Assembly (NCBI GenBank): GCA_016938155.1
Contig: JAFGVF010000348.1
Location: 1 to 14,485 of the forward strand
From: Candidatus Cloacimonadota bacterium
Lineage (GTDB): Bacteria; Cloacimonadota; Cloacimonadia; Cloacimonadales; JAFGVF01
Reading direction: 5' to 3'
Length of the DNA stretch: 14,485 bases
Below are positions 1 through 5,464 of this stretch, one piece after another. The notes below the pieces were generated by a model. It saw only the letters and a list, made by a program, of their open reading frames with translations. It was not told the origin of the DNA and searched no databases. Both the position numbers and the translations under genes were made by a program. Numbering within the stretch: position 1 is the stretch's first letter; each line of letters opens with the position of its first letter.

Positions 1-70
1 GAAAGCACAGACAAATGCAAGACATTATATACCTTTGAAATGGTTGAGTTTACGAGACCTTTCAAATGGT

Positions 71-138
71 GCTACCCCTAATACACACAACACCAAGCTC
101 GCACCAATACGAGCGAAGCGAGTTCGGGGCAATGCGAA
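71..138 (+). repeat. Direct repeat element, copy 1
   Basis: This is the first of two copies of an element found again at 230-295. The best conserved part is 42 bp (97-138 against 254-295) with 39 identities by eye. A shorter shared block, 'cctaatac', precedes the core in both copies, separated from it by 12 bp here and 8 bp in the second copy. Within the core CTCGC (98-102) can pair with GCGAG (118-122), and both arms are unchanged in the other copy. No protein is evident in it. It looks like a dispersed intergenic repeat; its family is not recognised. Confidence 0.7.
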
Positions 139-151
139 TCCGATTGGGTAC

Positions 152-175
152 GCCGACATCCTGTCGGCATTTTTT
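152..175 (+). terminator. Terminator-like hairpin between the two repeat copies
   Basis: GCCGACA (152-158) and TGTCGGC (162-168) form a perfect 7-bp GC-rich stem with a 3-base loop. It is followed by A and six T residues on the plus strand. This is a textbook intrinsic-terminator shape for transcription entering from the left. It could end a gene lying left of the window, or it may be part of the repeat-rich element, since no plus-strand gene is seen directly upstream. Confidence 0.5.
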
Positions 176-229
176 CAGTCTGGAGGTGTTGCTTTAGCTC
201 ACTATTTTTTCCAAGAGTACAGCTGAAGC

Positions 230-295
230 AGTACCTCCCTAATACCCTTCTGAGCTCGCACCATTACGAGCAAAGCGAGTTTGGGGCAATGCGAA
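230..295 (+). repeat. Direct repeat element, copy 2
   Basis: This is the second copy of the element at 71-138. The 42-bp core (254-295) differs at three positions; two fall between the pairing arms CTCGC (255-259) and GCGAG (275-279) and the third lies just after them. Retention of the arms while other bases change fits a structured repeat, but three differences are too few to prove it. Confidence 0.7.
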
Positions 296-312
296 GAGAA
301 CGCATAATACAC

Positions 313-388
313 GGAACTCCCTGCTTCGCTATGAACTCTCGCTTAAATATTCAGGAGTTTGCAAGAACCTCAGCGAGAGCGGACTTCC
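313..388. repeat. Hairpin repeat unit A with long-range inverted arms
   Basis: This begins with 'ggaactccctgcttcgc', the unit shared with 422-434, 500-522 and, in divergent form, 594-617. CTCTCGCT (336-343) is the exact reverse complement of AGCGAGAG (372-379). GGAACTCC (313-320) nearly matches the reverse complement of GGACTTCC (381-388). The whole stretch may therefore fold as one long imperfect hairpin. No coding potential is evident. Confidence 0.5.
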
Positions 389-421
389 TTAGAATATTGA
401 CTGTGCTCAGACGAAAAGGTG

Positions 422-434
422 GAACTCCCTGCAA
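422..434. repeat. Hairpin repeat unit B, truncated
   Basis: The string 'ggaactccctgc' matches the left arm of the neighbouring units, but the right arm is missing and AT-rich sequence follows. It is read as a decayed or truncated copy, judged only from its neighbours. Confidence 0.4.
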
Positions 435-499
435 TGAATAATTAATAGTCTACAATCTATAATTAATAGCTAAGAGCAATATGCAGGAGAAGAAACACG

Positions 500-530
500 A
501 AACTCCCTGCTTCGCAGGAAGTCCCGCTGA
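500..530. repeat. Hairpin repeat unit C
   Basis: Bases 502-510 pair with 514-522 around a TTC loop. Eight of nine positions are Watson-Crick, with one C/A mismatch. The unit ends in 'ggaagtcccgctgaa', matching the right side of unit D (612-624). It is the best-formed member of the repeat family in this gap. Confidence 0.55.
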
Positions 531-537
531 AAATGCC

Positions 538-558
538 CAGCCCTACATGGGCTGATTT
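538..558. terminator. Weak terminator-like hairpin
   Basis: CAGCCC (538-543) pairs with GGGCTG (549-554) across a 5-base loop. The stem is followed on the plus strand by only ATTTT. On the minus strand it lies about 100 bp past the stop of the radical SAM gene and is followed at a short distance by ATTTT. It could contribute to termination of that gene, but the T-runs are short. Confidence 0.25.
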
Positions 559-593
559 TGAACACACCATCGACAAAGGAATAGAAAAACACT

Positions 594-624
594 GAATTCC
601 TCGCTTTGCAAGGAAGTCCGTTGA
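594..624. repeat. Hairpin repeat unit D
   Basis: TTCCT (597-601) pairs with AGGAA (611-615), and GC (603-604) with GC (608-609), around a TTT loop. The shape equals unit C, though several stem bases differ. Read on the minus strand it lies about 35-60 bp past the radical SAM stop codon and is followed, a few bases later, by TTTTT, so it may double as that gene's terminator. Confidence 0.45.
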
Positions 625-656
625 ATTGATTTATTCTAAGAAATCGGAGGTTACAT

Positions 657-2603
657 CTAAATCTCCACCTGATTTGGCCAGTAGAATCTTGAGCCATCTT
701 CCCAGGCTTCATATTTCAGCTGTTCGAAGAGATAAGATTCGAATAGAGTGAAATCGGAGAGCATTTCTCCATGCTTAAGGAAATCAAAAATTAATGCCTG
801 CATATCGCCTTTAAAGTAGAGTCCATAACCTGCAGTAAGCAGTTGCTCGATATGGAGAGGCTCAAGGTCAGTAACAATCAGATATACTTCGGCATAGGTG
901 CTTAATAGCGGGAAACCTCGTTCAGACATACATTTCTCCGGTAAGACCACTGTCAGGCGGGTGGTAATCTGCTCATCATCGGGATAAAAAGCACGAATAT
1001 CTCTGTTCACAAAATGCTCGTAGTTAATCTCAACAGCAGCCGTAAGACTCATCAAGAAGTCGGGGTCCATCATCTCTTCCGCTTCAATAATAATCTCAAA
1101 GCAGTTAAAGGGTAGCATTGCCGTAAGATTTTGCAACGGTTTCAAAATTTCATCAATATGTTCATACACAGATTTCACACGAAAATGCAGGGCACAACTC
1201 TCGGCAAGCTCTGATATATGCTTCTCAGGTGGATGCGAGAAGCTCTCAATAAGTAGTTTGTGCACAGGATAAACATCTGAATCGAAGAATACAGGTCTAT
1301 CCTCTTCTATTCCTGTAAAATCCGTTGCCAGAAATGATGGAGATACCGGATCGAAGTTAATCTCGAAGACTTCACTTGCATAGTTAAAGGCTTCCTTCAT
1401 CTCTTTTCGAGAAAAATCGGGTAGATTAAGTACATAGTAGGGTGATTTGTGCGTATATTCCAAGCCATACTTGTTTGAATTTATGGAGAAATAAGTGCCA
1501 GGAAGCACTGAAAGCTGAAAAACCTGAATATCCTGATGCAACTCGTACTTGCGAACATAGTCACAAGATTTCTTAAAACCCTCCAATGTATCACCCGGAA
1601 GCCCCACAATCAAATCAACTTTACAGTTTACCTCTTTTTGAATGAGCATTCGGGTATTAATCGTCAGTTTATTTAGGTCCTGGGTACGATTCATCAACTC
1701 CAGAGCTTTGGGATTGGTTGTCTGCAACCCGACCTCTATACCCTTAAAATTCAGTTCAACAAGTCGTTCCAATTGATTGTAAGTGAGTAGGTCAGCTCTC
1801 ATCTCTGTATGGATTTCCAACTGATTATCGGGGTTTTCTTCTGCAATAATATCCAGAATCCTGTCAAAATGCGGTTGAACATTAAATGAAGGGTCAAGCA
1901 GAAAAACTTCGGTAAATCTACCCTCCCGAGCCTTACGCATCATTGCACGAATGTAATCCTCAGACATATGGATGATATTATCGTATAACTTATTGTAATA
2001 ACAGAATCTGCACCGGAAGGGACAACCACGGATTGTCTCGAAAAAGAGGGTTTCATCCGGTTTTGTCTCAATAATATTCAAAATATAGGGATTCTCCTCA
2101 ACCGTCAGAGGTGGTCTGCAGGCGGTAACAGGATTGGCAATAATCTTCCCGTCTTTTTTATAAATGAGACCAGAAATCTCATCGTAGGGCTTTTCATTGA
2201 GGTAATCGACAAAGGGAATTTCCCCCTCTCCCGAGATTCCAACAGTGAAGGAAGGGTCTGCCAGCAGAGTCTGATTATCGCTGTTAACCTCAGGTCCTCC
2301 AAAGAGTATCTTCTGTGACGGATAAATCTTCAACACCTCTGAGGCAATGTGAAGAGTTTTATCAATGTTCCAGAGATATGTCGAAAAACATACCAAATCG
2401 GCACCTGAGGAGCAGATATAGCTTATAACAGCTCTCACATTCAGGCAATCTGTATAAACTCTCGGCATTATCTCAATCTCCCAATCCGGACATCTGGTCA
2501 TTGCAAACGCCTTCAGATATCCCGGGGCAAGATGCACATTTGCTTTGTATTCCAACGGATTAGCTCTCGGGATAGATAATTGGATCATTAACGCTTTTTT
2601 CAT
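657..2603 (-). CDS. B12-binding-domain radical SAM protein (DUF4080-type)
   Basis: This is a 648-residue protein of the family with an N-terminal cobalamin-binding-like domain, a radical SAM core and a C-terminal extension. The N-terminal part (about 1-140) has the Rossmann-like pattern ending in FGGPEVN. A DxHxxG cobalamin-ligand motif is not evident. The radical SAM cluster motif is CPFRCRFC, with Cys194, Cys198 and Cys201 as predicted [4Fe-4S] ligands. Further on are the usual core motifs 'GLQTTNPKALELMNR' and 'DLIVGLPGD'. The region after about 400 resembles DUF4080. The start is set at the ATG ending at 2603 because AGGAG lies 10 bases upstream (2614-2618); an in-frame ATG seven codons earlier has no ribosome-binding site. 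The stop is TAG. It is a single gene, divergent from the infC block. Substrate and reaction are unknown; radical chemistry on an anaerobe's small molecule or macromolecule is likely. Confidence 0.88.
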   Translation of the reverse strand: MKKALMIQLSIPRANPLEYKANVHLAPGYLKAFAMTRCPDWEIEIMPRVYTDCLNVRAVISYICSSGADLVCFSTYLWNIDKTLHIASEVLKIYPSQKILFGGPEVNSDNQTLLADPSFTVGISGEGEIPFVDYLNEKPYDEISGLIYKKDGKIIANPVTACRPPLTVEENPYILNIIETKPDETLFFETIRGCPFRCRFCYYNKLYDNIIHMSEDYIRAMMRKAREGRFTEVFLLDPSFNVQPHFDRILDIIAEENPDNQLEIHTEMRADLLTYNQLERLVELNFKGIEVGLQTTNPKALELMNRTQDLNKLTINTRMLIQKEVNCKVDLIVGLPGDTLEGFKKSCDYVRKYELHQDIQVFQLSVLPGTYFSINSNKYGLEYTHKSPYYVLNLPDFSRKEMKEAFNYASEVFEINFDPVSPSFLATDFTGIEEDRPVFFDSDVYPVHKLLIESFSHPPEKHISELAESCALHFRVKSVYEHIDEILKPLQNLTAMLPFNCFEIIIEAEEMMDPDFLMSLTAAVEINYEHFVNRDIRAFYPDDEQITTRLTVVLPEKCMSERGFPLLSTYAEVYLIVTDLEPLHIEQLLTAGYGLYFKGDMQALIFDFLKHGEMLSDFTLFESYLFEQLKYEAWEDGSRFYWPNQVEI

Positions 2604-3035
2604 AACAGCATTTCTCCTGAACATTGATAGCTTCAGTTTCCGCAGTTAATCATCTGAGTCAATTCATTTATTGGATTAATCAATCAAGTAGATGATTGCG
2701 TATAAATGCTAATCAGTTTTCCAATAGAATAGAGAAATAGAGGAAGAAATATGGAGGTGGTCAAACAGATAAATGGACTGGATGGACATAAATGCTGACA
2801 GAAAGACAAAAGTGGTGACGAAATAGATAAAGGCAGAATGGACATAACTAAATTAATAGAGACATGTACATGAAGTCCATATCGTCCATTACAGGCGAAC
2901 GCAAATCGTAATTACAAATCCGAGTTCATTTTCTAATTCAGCTATAGCCAAGATTTCACAAAAAGCATAGTGGATAACATCTTTTACTTGACGAGTTTAT
3001 GCAGTCGTTAAATTTGTAATTGTCATTAAGGAAAT
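2604..3035. other. Non-coding gap between divergent genes
   Basis: No convincing gene is seen. It should contain the promoter of the radical SAM gene (minus) and possibly that of the infC block (plus). A TTGACG hexamer at 2988-2993 could be a -35, but the -10 candidates after it are poor in sequence or spacing. It contains the inverted repeat 2771-2891. It also has a perfect 10-bp inverted pair, AATTACAAAT at 2910-2919 with ATTTGTAATT at 3012-3021, which may be chance in AT-rich DNA. Confidence 0.5.
2771..2891. repeat. Imperfect inverted repeat with TGGAC motifs
   Basis: The left arm (2771-2794) carries ATGGAC twice. The right arm (2869-2891), read as its reverse complement, also carries ATGGAC twice with the same spacing and ends in ATG as the left arm does. 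A further 'atggacata' lies between them at 2838-2846, repeating the left arm's 'atggacata' at 2782-2790. Function is unknown. It may be a decayed small mobile or structured repeat. Confidence 0.4.
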
Positions 3036-3146
3036 GAAGCAGTCTGCTTCTACCTTACCATCTTAATATGCGTAAGGTTGATGATAAGTAATTAAGATTA
3101 TTTATTATAATAGCAGGCGGCATTGACCGCCTTTTTTAATTGGCGG
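3036..3146 (+). promoter_or_regulatory. Structured infC leader with possible attenuator
   Basis: Successive hairpins precede infC. GAAGCA/TGCTTC (3036-3041/3045-3050) has a 3-base loop. ACCTTAC/GTAAGGT (3052-3058/3072-3078) has a 13-base loop. AGGCGG/CCGCCT (3115-3120/3127-3132) is followed by a T-run to 3137. The CCGCC arm (3127-3131) can instead pair with a second GGCGG at 3142-3146, so the terminator-like stem and the downstream stem exclude each other. In some bacteria the infC-rpmI-rplT operon is controlled by L20 binding to its leader. Whether this leader does the same is inference. It requires a start site upstream of about 3036, which is not established. Confidence 0.4.
3106..3111 (+). 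promoter_or_regulatory. Candidate -10 element for infC
   Basis: A perfect TATAAT lies here. The nearest -35-like hexamer, TTGATG (3078-3083), is 22 bp away, which is longer than usual. If used, transcription would begin near 3118, inside the left arm of the GGCGG/CCGCC hairpin, and the attenuator reading of the leader would fail. The two interpretations compete. Confidence 0.3.
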
Positions 3147-3170
3147 AGAAAATTGTAAACCATAATAGAC

Positions 3171-3176
3171 AGGAGG
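3171..3176 (+). promoter_or_regulatory. infC: Shine-Dalgarno that sets the infC start
   Basis: AGGAGG is a full consensus ribosome-binding site. The only good partners at normal distance are non-AUG codons: ATT at 3186 lies 9 bases downstream, while the first in-frame ATG is at 3237, 60 bases downstream. This places initiation at 3186. Confidence 0.8.
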
Positions 3177-3185
3177 TTTATTATA

Positions 3186-3818
3186 ATTCGGATTAGAAAA
3201 GGGAAGGCTAAAACCAAAGAGGTCGTCCCAAAGGAAATGATCAACAACCAGATAACAGCCCGTGAGGTTCGTTTGATAGGTCCCGACGGCAAACAGATAG
3301 GCATTGTAAGTTTAAAACAGGCCTTGAAGCTGGCAGAAGAAGCCGGCATGGATTTAGTGGAAATATCTCCTAAAGCAGTGCCCCCGGTTTGTCGAATACT
3401 TGAGTTTAGTAAGTACTATTACGAGAAAGAACGCAAGGCACGCGAAGCCAGAAAAAAACAACATGTCGTACAGGTGAAAGAGATTAAGTTCGGTCCTAAT
3501 ACGGAAGAGCATGATTACAATTTCAAAAAGAAGAATGCGATAAAGTTTTTAAAACAGCATAATAAGGTGAAGTTCACCGTCAGATTCCGTGGTCGTCAGA
3601 TGGCTCACAAAGAGATTGGATTTGAGCTTTTAGAGAAATTGACAGCGGATTTGGCAGCCCTTATAGAAGTGGATTCCCGTCCGAGAAGCGACAGGAATCT
3701 CTTGTCCATGGTAGTGAGCCCAAAGAAAGAGATTGATAAGATAGTTGCGAGAAACGAAGCAGCCTATGATGTCAGTGATATACCTGATCAGGGCGACAGT
3801 GATGTAATCGAAGAATAG
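3186..3818 (+). CDS. infC: Translation initiation factor IF-3, AUU start
   Basis: IF3 binds the 30S subunit, keeps subunits apart and checks the start codon-initiator tRNA match. From the AUU at 3186 the protein has 210 residues. The N domain (about 19-87) starts [13 protein letters not shown] and carries '[17 protein letters not shown]'. A basic linker follows. The C domain (about 95-180) has [17 protein letters not shown] and [12 protein letters not shown], all hallmarks of the family. There is no in-frame ATG between the stop at 3156 and 3237. Starting at 3237 would remove a basic N-terminal leader equivalent to that of known IF3 proteins and would leave AGGAGG unused. AUU starts are well known for infC and allow IF3 to repress its own translation. 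The acidic tail after about 185 makes it some 30 residues longer than usual. It is first in the block; rpmI follows 20 bp later. Confidence 0.95.
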   Translation: MRIRKGKAKTKEVVPKEMINNQITAREVRLIGPDGKQIGIVSLKQALKLAEEAGMDLVEISPKAVPPVCRILEFSKYYYEKERKAREARKKQHVVQVKEIKFGPNTEEHDYNFKKKNAIKFLKQHNKVKFTVRFRGRQMAHKEIGFELLEKLTADLAALIEVDSRPRSDRNLLSMVVSPKKEIDKIVARNEAAYDVSDIPDQGDSDVIEE

Positions 3819-3838
3819 ACGAAAATAGAGGAGGAATA

Positions 3839-4033
3839 ATGCCTAAAATGAGAACCCATAGGGCGGCAGCCAAGAGATTTAAGCTTACCGGGACCGGTAA
3901 GATTAAGCGTCATCACGCCAAAGCTGCTCACATTAAAACCAAGAAAAGCAGAAAGCTAAAGAGACATCTGAGAGCATCTGCCGTAGCCATGAGCGTTGAT
4001 GTACCGAGAATCAAAAAGATGCTCGGTTGCTAA
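3839..4033 (+). CDS. rpmI: 50S ribosomal protein L35
   Basis: This 64-residue, strongly basic protein of the large subunit starts [24 protein letters not shown], cut here as [15 protein letters not shown] then LTGTGK, which matches L35. The signature '[10 protein letters not shown]...RHLR' is present. Length is normal for the family (about 64-66). GAGGAGG (3828-3834) lies 4 bases before the ATG. The order infC-rpmI-rplT is one of the most conserved in bacteria. L35 and L20 are co-translated with IF3 and are often controlled together. Confidence 0.97.
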   Translation: MPKMRTHRAAAKRFKLTGTGKIKRHHAKAAHIKTKKSRKLKRHLRASAVAMSVDVPRIKKMLGC

Positions 4034-4067
4034 GCTTAAGAATATTTAATAATTAAAGGAGAATGAC

Positions 4068-4418
4068 ATGCCACGCTCAACGAACAATGTTGCCGCCAAA
4101 AGAAGAAAAAAAGGCTATTTAAAAGCAGCTAAAGGATACTTTGGTGTCCGTAGCAGATTATATAAACTTGCACGCCAGACAGTAGAGAAAGGTTGGTCTT
4201 ATGCCTACCGTGACAGAAAGCAAAGGAAACGCTATTTCCGTCGTCTCTGGATTACCCGTATAAACGCAGGAAGCAGAATCAACGGTTTATCCTACAGTCA
4301 ATTGATTCATGGTTTGCACAATGCTCAAATCAAAATCAACCGCAAAGTACTTGCCCATCTGGCTTGGCACGATGCAGAGGCGTTTGCTCATATTTGCCGT
4401 ATGGCAAAAGGTGAATAA
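4068..4418 (+). CDS. rplT: 50S ribosomal protein L20
   Basis: L20 binds 23S rRNA early in assembly of the large subunit. In several bacteria it also binds the mRNA of its own operon. The 116-residue sequence carries the family pattern throughout: 'AAKRRKKGYLKAAKGYFG', 'RDRKQRKRYFRRLWITRIN' and 'YSQLIHGL' in the C-terminal globular half. Length is typical. AAAGGAG (4055-4061) lies 6 bases before the ATG. The 34-bp gap after rpmI shows no terminator. The pheS start lies 5 bp beyond the stop, and its Shine-Dalgarno is inside the end of rplT, so the two are probably translationally linked. Confidence 0.97.
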   Translation: MPRSTNNVAAKRRKKGYLKAAKGYFGVRSRLYKLARQTVEKGWSYAYRDRKQRKRYFRRLWITRINAGSRINGLSYSQLIHGLHNAQIKINRKVLAHLAWHDAEAFAHICRMAKGE

Positions 4419-4423
4419 TAACC

Positions 4424-5458
4424 GTGAAAGAAGATTTGAAAAGAATAATCGAAGCAGCTGAACAGCAGATTTTAAATGCGAAGTCTCTGCCTGAACTGCT
4501 GAATTTGAAATCTTCTTTTCTTGGGAAGAAGAGTGAGTTAAGTCAACTGATGCTAAAACTTCGGGATTTAACCCCTGAGGAAAGACCCGCATTCGGAAAG
4601 GCGATTAATGATGCCAAAGGTGTTCTTGATAACCTGATAACCGAGAAGCAGGAATCCCTGAAGTCTGCCGAGATTGACAGACAGCATAAGGGCTCTTCAG
4701 TTGACCTGACCATGCCGGGTAGGCGATTCAATAAAGGCTCGCTGCACCCACTCACTCTTATTTGGAGGGAGATAGAGGATGTGTTCATTAGTCTGGGATT
4801 TGAAGTTGCAGAAGGAACCGATATCGAAGATGAGTTCCACAATTTCGATGCCTTGAACACTCCTCAAGACCATCCATCCCGTAATCTTGCAGATACTTTT
4901 TATGTGGAGAACAGCCAGTTACTTCGTACTCATACTTCTCCAGTTCAGATAAGAACGATGGAGAGATATGTACCACCAATCAGGATAATCTCCCCCGGAA
5001 GGGCTTATCGCAATGATAAAATAGATGCAACTCATTCGCCGGTTTTCCATCAGGTGGAAGCTCTTTATGTGGATGAGAATGTGTCATTTGCAGACCTAAA
5101 AGATACTCTAAACCAGTTTGTGGTAAAGATGTTCGGTGCTGGGACTAAGTCTCGTATCAGACCACATTTCTTCCCATTCACAGAACCCAGTGCAGAAATA
5201 GACATCAGTTGTGTAGCCTGTGGAGGCAAGGGATGCCGAGTTTGTAAAGAAAGTGGTTGGCTGGAGATGGGGGGAGCCGGTATGGTTGACCCCAATGTGT
5301 TTAAGCATACGGGCATAGACTCGGAGAAATATACCGGCTTTGCCTTCGGACTCGGGATGGATAGAATTGCCATGCTGAAATATGACATCAAAGATATCAG
5401 AGTATTGTTTGATAATGATTTACGAGTGTTGAAGCAATTTAGAAACGAAAACAGATAG
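4424..5458 (+). CDS. pheS: Phenylalanine-tRNA ligase alpha subunit
   Basis: This is the catalytic subunit of the heterotetrameric class II enzyme that charges tRNA-Phe with phenylalanine using ATP. It has 344 residues, a normal length. The first ~85 residues form the helical arm predicted to contact tRNA. The core follows: HPL at 108, RTHTSPVQ at 168-175, GRAYRND at 192-198, RPHFFPFTEPS at 246-256 and the class II motif 3 GLGMDR at 309-314. The cysteine cluster Cys263/266/271/274 typical of bacterial PheS is present. The start is GTG; AAGGTG (4408-4413), 10 bases upstream, supports it and lies within rplT. pheT begins 6 bp after the stop, so the two subunits should be made together. Confidence 0.97.
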   Translation: MKEDLKRIIEAAEQQILNAKSLPELLNLKSSFLGKKSELSQLMLKLRDLTPEERPAFGKAINDAKGVLDNLITEKQESLKSAEIDRQHKGSSVDLTMPGRRFNKGSLHPLTLIWREIEDVFISLGFEVAEGTDIEDEFHNFDALNTPQDHPSRNLADTFYVENSQLLRTHTSPVQIRTMERYVPPIRIISPGRAYRNDKIDATHSPVFHQVEALYVDENVSFADLKDTLNQFVVKMFGAGTKSRIRPHFFPFTEPSAEIDISCVACGGKGCRVCKESGWLEMGGAGMVDPNVFKHTGIDSEKYTGFAFGLGMDRIAMLKYDIKDIRVLFDNDLRVLKQFRNENR

Positions 5459-5464
5459 GTAAAA

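Noticed and set aside
35..226. Open frame of 63 codons on the plus strand
   Set aside because: It runs through a repeat copy and the terminator-like hairpin, has no ribosome-binding site, and its sequence is explained by the repeat DNA.
1..656. CRISPR array or tRNA gene in the repeat-rich left gap
   Set aside because: The repeats are too few, too divergent and unevenly spaced for CRISPR, and no cloverleaf with TTCRA-type T-arm and acceptor stem was found.
470..712. Minus-strand frame of 80 codons
   Set aside because: It overlaps the 3' end of the radical SAM gene in another frame and then crosses three hairpin repeats; no family features.
2604..2624. Seven-codon N-terminal extension of the radical SAM protein
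   Set aside because: The upstream ATG has no Shine-Dalgarno, while the ATG ending at 2603 has AGGAG at 10 bases.
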